From Alnus glutinosa (taxonomy: Eukaryota > Streptophyta > Magnoliopsida > Fagales > Betulaceae), in contig NC_084895.1 of assembly GCF_958979055.1 (NCBI RefSeq), forward strand, positions 20,258,501 through 20,322,500: a DNA stretch of 64,000 bases. The letters are read 5' to 3'. Shown piece after piece: positions 56,310-64,000 of this stretch. The position numbers were made by a program, and so were the translations under genes. Positions within the stretch are counted from its first letter, which is position 1. Every line of letters begins with the position of its first letter. Below the pieces are notes generated by a model, which was not told where the DNA came from, made no database searches, and worked only from the letters and a program-made list of their open reading frames with translations.

Positions 56310-57676
56310 TCAAATCTTCATGAGAAAAGGCTGAAGGAAGTTTCCAAAACTGAAAACCAGGACCAGAATTCCAGCAACAGTTGCAGTGCCTCTCCAAAAA
56401 TTGCGGAAATACACACTTGCCAAGGATGCCATGAGATGGTTCCATAAGTTATCAACGTGCTCATTGAGCCGTTGCTAGAGATCATTGTAACAAGAGTTAG
56501 GTTCAACAATCATATGGCCAAGTGTGTTGATCAGAGTAGTCATTGCAGCGCTGCTACCGCGCCTGTTTATAATCACCTTTTTTTCAACGAGCAAACACAC
56601 ATTTGCTGTAGTGGTGATAAGATAATCCAATAGCAAAACATAATTACAGATGTATGTGTAAGATGGATAATGAAACTGCTCCAGAGCCATAAGGTTTCGG
56701 AAAAAAGCTTTTGTTTGGTCGTCTATCACAAGTATTGGGACTTTCAAGATGCATTGCACACTTTTAAAGCAACCAAAGGATTTCAAGCATGGTAAGCAAG
56801 AGAACAGCCATGAAAGATTTAAGCACAGATAGTCTTCCAAGCACTTATGCTTAGCGAAATCTTTGTCAAGTAACGATCTCTTAGAGAAATCTAGGTCAAC
56901 TGCTTTGAATTCCAATCCTGCCTCATACAGCTTTGTGGCTGTATATCTTAGATGTTTGGTAGGTTTGGGATGAGGTTTTATGTCAATAGGATGGTAAAAC
57001 AATCTTTGCAAATCAGTGAAATGTTTTACTTTCTTATCCATGGGTATTCGGTGCTTATCCGAGAAGAAGAACTGACACGTAAGCTCAAGAAAGGGAGCAA
57101 CTTCTTCTGATCCATTGAAGGCAGACTTATAGAACTTTTGGAGAAACTTAAACGGAAGTTGATTCTCCAGTAATATCAAGTCCCGCTTTATGTGAAATTC
57201 TAGCCACGCGTTACTTAATATATAATCATGTTTTTATATTTTTCGCATACAAAATTCCTCAAGAAGAGCTCAATGATAAAGATAGTATCCAATAGAATCA
57301 TTTTCACAAAATCTTGATTTAGCTGAAAGGTCTCTGAATAGCTACGGCTGATTTTATCTTTCTTGCGTTCAATTATGCTAGCAAGATCCTTTTTGCTCTT
57401 CCCGACTCTAATACAGAACTTGTTCAAATATATTAGTTTCTGCAATTTCACGCCCCTCAATTCTTCGAGGTCATGATGGAATGGGCCGATTGAAACTAAC
57501 TTAGGAGTGTAGGCTTCTTCATTTACCTTATGAAGTTTCTTGGGGACCCTGTAGATATAGCTCTCCTGCCACTGATGATCAGATTCCAGTACTTCTGGTA
57601 GAATGTTAATGACAAACTCCTTTCATTCAACTTCTTTTCCCTTCGGATATTCACCTGTAGATGCGTGGCAGGCCAT
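56310..57676 (-). pseudogene. DUF247 copy D, broken
   Basis: Starts MACHASTGEYPKGKEVE at 57676, then a stop (about 57622), FVINILPE, YRVPKKLHKV, YTPKLVSIGPFHHDLEEL, KSKKDLASIIERKKDK, FVKMILLDTIFIIELFL, a frameshift near 57230 beside the word YILSNAWLE, DLILLENQLPFKF, RYTATKLYEAGLEFK, SLLDKDF, NLMALEQFHYPSYT, LLVEKKVIINRRGSS, a stop after CYNDL (about 56474), then the C-terminal part with FRNFWRGTATVAG and the hydrophobic anchor ending FLMKI at 56310. Three lesions in an otherwise full-length copy. More diverged from A-C than they are from one another. The leader block is still visible at 58159 upward. Confidence 0.85.
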
Positions 57677-57679
57677 ATT

Positions 57680-58150
57680 TTCCTCCCCTCAAGTTCTTTT
57701 TCCTAGTGACCAAATAACATAATTAATCACAAGTAGCACTATCAATGGATTCCTAATTCAACATGGGAATACATGCATGCAGATCGACACTAGAACCCAA
57801 GTATCTTAAATTTTGACATCAGTTTTCATCGTCTTCAATCCATTAGGGATTTCTTATAAATGGAATAATTGGATCTGAATTTCAATTTAAACATAAAGTT
57901 GTAAATTTGGGACAATGCTTACAGTTCAAAGGCTTTTTTTTTTTTTTTTTCTTGGTAAATAATTGATTAGAGAAGGAGAATATTGGATTTTATCTCCCAT
58001 TAGGTGAAGATACCGCGCGTGCATAATGGCAGTGTAATAAATCATTTTCCATGGACCAGTGTATGAATAAACTGAGATATTAATTATTAAAAGAAACTTT
58101 AACACATCTTATAAAAAGTACATAACAAATTAAGTGAAATATATAGACGG
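57680..58150. other. Intron/upstream region of copy D, no other gene
   Basis: A/T-rich with a poly-T at about 57936-57950. It would be the leader intron of copy D. Confidence 0.4.
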
Positions 58151-58158
58151 TAAAGAAC

Positions 58159-58215
58159 CTGCAAATTTTGCTTGCAAGAGATGCTTGAATTGAGGGTTTC
58201 TCTCCCCTAATTTCT
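58159..58215 (-). other. Leader exon relic of DUF247 copy D
   Basis: The minus strand reads QFKHLLQAKFA, ending at GCAG before a GT donor at 58158, matching the QYKHLLLEEFA block of A-C. A possible acceptor CACTAG is at 57703; joining there meets a stop before the ATG, consistent with copy D being dead or using another acceptor. Confidence 0.45.
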
Positions 58216-58266
58216 CTCTGATAATATGTACTTTCTTCCTCTTGCACCCATGCATATGTATATGAA

Positions 58267-58440
58267 AAATGCTAAAGAGAAGACTCTCATCCCCCCTTGT
58301 CACCCCATTTTCCTTAAAAAAATTGGTTTTTATTAAAAAGTTGTCTCTGATGTGACATCAGAGACAACTTTTTAATAAAAATAAATTTTTTTATTATAAA
58401 AGGGTGATAAAGAGGGATGAGGGAAGAATGTGTAGAAGCT
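58267..58440. mobile_element. MITE related to 53893-54012, enlarged by a palindrome
   Basis: Shares AAATGCTAAAG, CTCATCCCCCCTTGTCACC and TTCCTTAAAAAAATTG with the MITE at 53893, and ends GGGATGAGGG...TGTAGAAG. Between them is a near-perfect palindrome at 58327-58381 with 27-bp arms around one central G (inner arm TTGTCTCTGATGT). Confidence 0.7.
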
Positions 58441-59860
58441 CTCTTTCTTTTCTTTTCTTTTCTTTTCTGTAAGCTTGTGAAAAGTCTTACTACTTGTGAG
58501 CCCCATATTGCACCTTAAAATATCTTACAAATGAATGATAATGGTCAAGAGGGTTATCAAACTTAAAAACAATATCTATAAAATAAAATAAAAAATAAAA
58601 AATAAAAACAATTTCTTGATTTTTTTTTTTTATTATTATTATTATTATTTTCTTAAAAAACTTAAAAGTAGTATTCCTAGATGTTATAGTGGCAGAGTGA
58701 CAAAATCATGAGTTATGAGATAGCACATGCATCTATGTTAAATAATGTTTAAAGTACTTCTCCGTACCACGTTGTAGCATGTGTTGCCTCTGCAACATCA
58801 GGCTAGGCGTTCGAAGTTTGGTTGAGGCCCTGAGGGAGAAGAACCAGGTAAAAACAGCTGACATCGAAAAATGTTTTATTTTATCTTTGTCCACTCATTC
58901 GGAAAGATTAGTTTTTTAATGAGTTTTTAAAATACTGATATTTATTAATCGTTTTGCCAAACCTTTATGACTAATTAACTAGTTAAATGGATTGAACATA
59001 AACACGACAATCTATTATCTATCTATATTGCTATATAATTTTTCATTTTAGCCGGCCCTACAGAAAAATTCTCAGAAAATAGATCTAACTACTCAATAAT
59101 TTTTCATTTTAGTCAGGTGTAAGGGGTTATTCCTTACGGTCTGAATAGTTCGGTGTGAACAGTTATATATCTTTCACGGCTTGAATAGTTTAGTGTAATA
59201 GGTTATCTCCCACGGTTGGTTTAAATAAATGTTTTTAGGATATTTGGCTACACTTGTCTTAGATCTAGTATGCTCAGAGCATATCTGCTATTTAACTATT
59301 TTTGTACATGAGTTAGTGAAAGATGAAAGTCATAGATAGTACTTTAATTTATTGTAAGAATTTTGTTTGTATTTATGAGTCTATGACTTTGTAACCTCAT
59401 AGCATGTGACTATGATTTTACAGAGTTTTATATTTTCTAACGTAAGAGCTTTATACTCGTGACCTTTAATTAATAAAATATTCAGATCTTTAATTCGTTA
59501 AAAAGAAAAAAAGAAAAAAAGAAAAAAAAATGGTTAAATGGATTGAAAAGGGTTCGTCGGTGCATTTATAGGTGCAAATAGTAAGAAATAATCACGCCCA
59601 ATTATTATTATTTATTAAGTAATGTTAAAAGACATTTATTTCAGTTCTAGCTCTGTACTCTTTCAATATTTAATTTGTCATTAATTATTTCCTTTTTTTC
59701 TTTTTTGTTGAACAAGAGAACTCAGTATATACGTAGATACTAAACCAGATCAGTGCAATAAGCAAACATGACTGAAGAATTGAATGTAAGAAAAGTAGAA
59801 TAAAGTCTGGAGGGGGAGTGTAGATGACCATGTCTTGTAAGTGATTGCAGCGCCCCTTTG
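58441..59860. other. Intergenic, repeat remnants, no gene
   Basis: Holds a TTTTC run (58446-58467), ATT repeats (58632-58650) and three loose copies of a TGAATAGTT(C/T)(G/A)GTGT motif with GGTTAT (59120-59215). The stretch 59230-59530 ends in an A-rich GAAAAAAAG run and may be a retroposon tail. No domains. Confidence 0.35.
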
Positions 59861-59867
59861 TTAGAGC

Positions 59868-60110
59868 ACCGGCAACACACTTTCTAAATTTTATTCATTT
59901 CTTTGAATGTATGAAACATTTATTAAAATTTCCTTACAATAGACTCTTTTGATGTTCCTAAACTTATTAAGGGAGTTAAAAGTGTTACCCTAATCGATCT
60001 AGAGGGATCATTAATATTTAGTACAACTTCTTCGACGGATCCGTATCCGAAGTTGTAGAGTAGCACTTTTGCAATTCCTTTAGAGCACTAGTAATAGTTT
60101 ATTTTAGATT
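59868..60110. other. MITE-like segment(s) starting TTAGAGCAC
   Basis: Two starts in the same orientation (59868 TTAGAGCACCGGCAAC; 60081 TTAGAGCACTAGTAATAG) and a palindromic stretch ACAACTTC...GAAGTTGT around GGATCCGT at 60021-60058. Ends not resolved. Confidence 0.35.
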
Positions 60111-60249
60111 TTTTTAAAATTTAGGGAATCAAATTACTTTTTATTTTTCTATTTAAACAAACTCCCAAATAGCTTCTTTTACCCTCTACCTTTATCATTT
60201 AAATATTTTTTTTAAATAAATGCTTCTTTTACCCTTTACCTTTATCAAA

Positions 60250-60745
60250 TAAATTCTTTCAAATAATATTTTGATGTCGATATTTTGATAAAATTAAATG
60301 ACCATTATTAGCGACGACATCAAAATATCGCCGCTAATAATGGTCACTTTTGATCAAAATATTGACATCAAAATATTATTAGCGGCGACATTATTCGCCG
60401 CTAATAACTTTTAGCGGCGAATAATGTCGCCGCTAATTAATAGCTTCCCGAAATTTCATGCAAATTCCTGCCATGCAAATTCCTGCCAAGTTATTAGCAA
60501 CTACTTATTAGCATCGACTCGAATATTGATGCTAATATTAATATTTTTGTGTATTAGCATCTATTTTATTGTGGCTGCTAATAGTTTACAAATGACGGCG
60601 ACTATTAGTGGTGAGTTGTGTCTTGCCGCTAATAGTGTATTATTAGCGGTGACTTTTGAAAGTGGCCACTAATAATTTGATCATTAGTGTTCACTATGCG
60701 CTGGCCGCTAATAATGTGACGGCTAATGATCAAATTTCTTTGTAA
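60250..60745. mobile_element. Subterminal part of a second CACTA-like element
   Basis: Dense array of TTAGCGGCGA / TCGCCGCTAA words in both orientations, a known style of plant CACTA subterminal repeats. The right end TTTCTTTGTAATG at about 60737-60748 resembles a decayed TTTCTTGTAGTG terminus. No coding sequence. Confidence 0.45.
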
Positions 60746-60749
60746 TGAC

Positions 60750-61520
60750 GGTACTGATTGATTGGTGAGACTTCTTCTTGATAACCAAATGGCGAGAAGA
60801 ATAAGAATAACACCATGAAAGATGGCAAAGAAGTTGCCATTGAATAGAATTGCTCGCTCATGAGTAATATTGCATGAAAGTTCGGGATTATATATCCCCT
60901 TTTCTAGCTTTACCTCCTAAAATCTTCTTTGGTTTAAAGAATCCCCCGTGACAGTAGACACTGTATAGGTGGGAGGGTTGTAATTGTGTTGATCTCCAGA
61001 ACATCTTTTAGAAAGAATTGTAATTATTGGGTGGTATTATTAAAAAAATTATTTCATTCAATATATATATCCCCCTTCATCCTTCCCATGTTGGTTTTGT
61101 GTGTTTTACTTTTGCTTAAAAATAAAAAATAAAAAAATTAGTACAAAGCATTGATCGACGATCCGGTTGTATTGGCCCCCCTCCAGCGAGACAGGCCTTC
61201 AATGATTCAGGTCCGTACAGGTGTGCGATCCTAATTGCTCCAACTAAAGTTGCTCCTCTTTTTTAGGTTGAATGGAAGCCACCGATTGTATTGCTCAATA
61301 ATGCATGTTACTATCAAATGATTCAAATCAAGTTACCCCATAAAGTGGGGTCGTGTTTTTGAGCAAGGCCCTTTCTCCTATTCCAATGCCCTTTCTCCCT
61401 TTCGCCCTTTCTCGTTAGTGTCGTGTAGTAAAATAAATACGATTAGTACCACATAGGCCAACAAGTAGAGCAGAGTGTAGGTGCTTTTAAAAGCACGCGG
61501 GCCTTAATTCCTACACAACA
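60750..61520. other. Intergenic, no gene seen
   Basis: No domain or RNA gene recognised on either strand. Confidence 0.45.
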
Positions 61521-61521
61521 A

Positions 61522-61640
61522 TATTACAACAACTCCACAACACTCTTTCACATGGAGTGGAGCTCAGTGTGTGGAGTCCACTCCCATGTGAGGGAGTGTT
61601 GTACGTACAACTGTTATGGTGTTGTTGTAAATTTATCATT
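61522..61640. mobile_element. Short foldback MITE
   Basis: Inverted words TACAACAAC(T/A)CCA at the edges and ACAACACTC(T/C)(T/C)TCACATGG inside, facing each other around GGAGCTCAGTGTGTGGAGTC. No target duplication established. Confidence 0.55.
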
Positions 61641-62124
61641 TTCCAAAGCACAATGGATCATCAGCCAGTCAACAATTATTTGGACACTGGATAGACTACT
61701 TTTGTGGATCATCGTATTCAGCTTTTGTAGCGTCATTTTTCTGACTTTTCCAAATCGTAGGAAAAGAAAAAAAAAACAAAAAAGTTAACCCTAGAGGCAC
61801 CTTATCTAATTAGCCGCTGACCCAGATGACAAAGTTCCCCAATAATTAGTTGCTTTCACTTTTTGGATTAAATAAGATATATATGCATGTGCAAGGAAAA
61901 CGACAAACTTAAGGTTGTTTTGGCTTATGAAAGATGAAAATCTTACGTTGTTATTAATTTTTAAACACCATATTAGAACCATACAAGATGTCAGATTACA
62001 GACGATAAACCCTTCTTATTTGTGAACAGTGATACAAACTACTTTACTAGCTAGCTGCAAATTAAATACAGCTAGACTGTCCATAGATGCCTGAGGAAGA
62101 CAACTCAAAGCAAAGCAAAAAACT

Positions 62125-64000
62125 TCAATTAGGTCCAGGGTGAGGCATTTTCACGAAATGCCTGAGGAAGATATTCCAGAAAGTTAAAAGCAGGAAGATA
62201 ATCCCAACAACCGTTGCAGTGCCTCTCCAAATGTCGCGAAAATATGTTGTTGTCAAGGTTGCCATGTTTCGATTCCAGAAGTCTTCGTAGTGCCCATTAA
62301 GCTTTTGGCTTAGTTTATAGTAGCAGGAACCTTCTGTTAAAATTTGATGGCCAAGCTTGTTAACCAGCCTCGCCACTGCTTCATCGCTGCCAACCTGGTT
62401 CACGATAACCTTTTTCTCAACAAGAAGATCCACATCTTTTTCAGTGTTGATAAGAGAATCCAACAGCAGAATGTAATTGCAAATGTATGCCTCTGTTGGA
62501 TAATGACACTGCTCCAAGGCCATGATGTTTCGGAAAACACAGTTAGTTTCGTGATCTACTATGAAGGCAGGGAGTTCCAAGAAGGGTTGCATATGCTCCA
62601 AGAAGAATAAGCATTTGAAGCATGGTAGGCAGTTCAACAGCCATGAGCAATTCAGGTACGGACAGGTGTCCAAGCACCAACCTGTGAAAATATAAATTAA
62701 ATTACTTTTTATTAATTAGCTTAAACTTTTTAAATAAGTTGTGATTTAACATGGCAACAGAGAATTAAAACATTCTCCGATCGAGCTTTGCCTCCATCGA
62801 TTCACCTCCCATTTTAAAAAAGTAGGAGAAATTTTACTTAATTCCACTTGAACTTTCACCATATTTGCAATTACCATACTAAACTTTATAAAGTACTCTG
62901 AATTTAGTGTATTCATCTTTCAATTCTTTTCAATTTCACAATTCTGTTAGTATTTATCGTTAAATCCTGATGGAGAGGGTGTTAAAACTCCTAAAATACC
63001 TATATATTTTTTTTAAAGGAAAAACAAGAAAAAAAAATATCAAGCATTTAGGCTATATATATATATTGAAAATTTTGACAAAATTTAACAAAAAATCCTA
63101 AACGATGGTGAAATTAAAAATAATTGAAAGATATATATACTAAATTGAGAGTTTTTTAAGTTTAAAGGGGTAATTGCAAAAATGGCAACAATTCCAAATG
63201 ATGGAGTAAAGTTTTCCCAAAAAAAAAATATTTCACTTGTACAACTTCACTAAGGAAGAGTAACAATAGTACCCTTTTGGAATTGAATGTCAAGTAGGTG
63301 TCTTTCTGTAACTTGTTTGAATTTCACTCCTGCCTCGTCAAGCTTTGTGGCACTGCAAAGTCGATCAATGGCCTTCTTTTCTGTTTCCTCCAGGTATGAT
63401 GGATAGAAAAAATACCTCAGCAAATCTGTCAAATGTTTAATTTTTTTCCCCCTAGAAATGTCAGAATTTTTTGGCTGCCGATCATATTTAGAAAAGTACT
63501 TGCGGCAAAGATTAAGAAAGGGAGGATCCTGCTTGCGATTGTTGTTGCAACTGGAAGAGCCATGGCAGGCGAACTTATATAAATCCTTAAGAACGAAATA
63601 AGGAAGCTGATTCTCGAGTAGAAGCAAGTCATGCTGTATACCTTCCCTCAGCCACGGTTTCCTTAATATATAATCCTGTTCACGTTCTTCCTTTTCAGAA
63701 TTCCTCAAGAAGAGCTCAATTATAAAGATGCCATCCCATAGAATCATTTTTAGAAACTCTATACTTTTGAGTTTTGAGGTCTCCGCATAGGAATGACGGA
63801 TTTTTTCTTCTTTCTCTGCAACGATGCTGGCAAGAACGTCCTGGCTCTTCCCAGTCCTTTTACAGAAGTCCCTCAAATATCTCATTTTCTGCATTTCCAT
63901 GCCCTGGTATTCTTGCCTCCCGTGATGAAAGGGGCCTATTGAGATAAACTTAGGAGTATAGGCTTCTTTGTTTACCTTGCGAAGTTTCTTAGGAATCCTG
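62125..64000 (-). CDS. DUF247 / UPF0481 protein, copy E, two exons, N-terminus beyond the window
   Basis: Exon 1 is open from the window edge to 63273: IPKKLRKVNKEAYTPKFISI then GPFHH, MRYLRDFCKRTGKSQDVLAS, MILWDGIFIIELFLRN, DLLLLENQLPYFVLK, then LCSATKLDEAGVKF and LLDIQFQKG. A GT donor (63272) and AG acceptor TTTTCACAG (62682) bound a 591-base phase-1 intron. Exon 2 (62681-62125) continues WCLDTCPYLNCSWLLNCLPC, MALEQCHYPTEAYICNYILL, LLVEKKVIVNQVGS, and the C-terminal anchor VVGIIFLLLTFWNIFLRHF, ending PHPGPN. No lesions seen. The intron falls where copies A-D read straight through (LLDIDFAKD...). E is the most diverged copy here. Only the first 40-50 residues and the start lie outside the window. 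Confidence 0.85.
62682..63272 (-). other. Intron of DUF247 copy E
   Basis: 591 bases, GT...AG, A/T-rich with TA repeats near 63054-63065. Joining the exons restores the conserved LLDIQFQKG-W-CLDTCPYLN sequence in frame, which is strong support for the splice sites. Confidence 0.8.

Noticed and set aside
58780-58870. Possible tRNA-derived SINE (B-box-like GTTCGAAGT)
   Set aside because: No matching A box at the right distance and no poly(A) tail or target duplication.

Overview
The window is nuclear DNA of a land plant. It is A/T-rich and crowded with transposable elements, and several host genes are clearly plant genes (DUF247/UPF0481 family, a CCDC47-like DUF1682 relic, a small plant-specific HWWW protein). 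The mix of Copia, CACTA, hAT and MULE families and the DUF247 expansion suggest a eudicot, perhaps a woody one. No species can be named from the sequence alone.

Layout. 1-5400: no intact gene. It holds a likely LINE 5' leader (minus strand) carrying a MITE, a broken processed copy of a DUF1682 gene, an LTR-like remnant and another MITE. 5479-5694 is a clean first exon of a small conserved plant protein whose later exons are not found. 5745-7860 (minus) and 9104-11310 (plus) are two decayed LINEs. 11524-35150 is the core of the window: a direct triplication (units A, B, C) of a DUF247 gene with its flanks. A (13041-14420) and C (28866-30221) are open; B (18393-19759) has one frameshift. Unit B was later split by a whole Copia element (20419-25502) with apparently identical LTRs, and the empty target site can be read in unit A. 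Unit C has an internal inverted segment and several MITEs. 35276-41446 is a degraded CACTA (En/Spm) element with arrays of small palindromes at both sides and an ORF1 relic. 41530-43500 is a gag fossil of a Copia/Sirevirus-like element, split by a MITE. 43745-54985 looks like one old non-coding element into which a long-hairpin MULE-like element, a second whole Copia (45116-50092, minus) and a retroposon with poly(A) have inserted. 56310-57676 is a fourth DUF247 copy, broken. 62125 to the window end is a fifth, intron-containing DUF247 gene that runs off the right edge.

All five DUF247 genes are on the minus strand. Upstream of the annotated ATG in A, B, C and D there is a conserved short reading frame ending at a GT donor. 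In A, B and C a matching AG acceptor sits 5 bases before the ATG and splicing would keep the frame. The DUF247 genes may therefore have an unannotated N-terminal exon (or a conserved upstream ORF). This is the most interesting host-gene observation here. I found no RNA genes, CRISPR arrays or operons, as expected for this kind of DNA.
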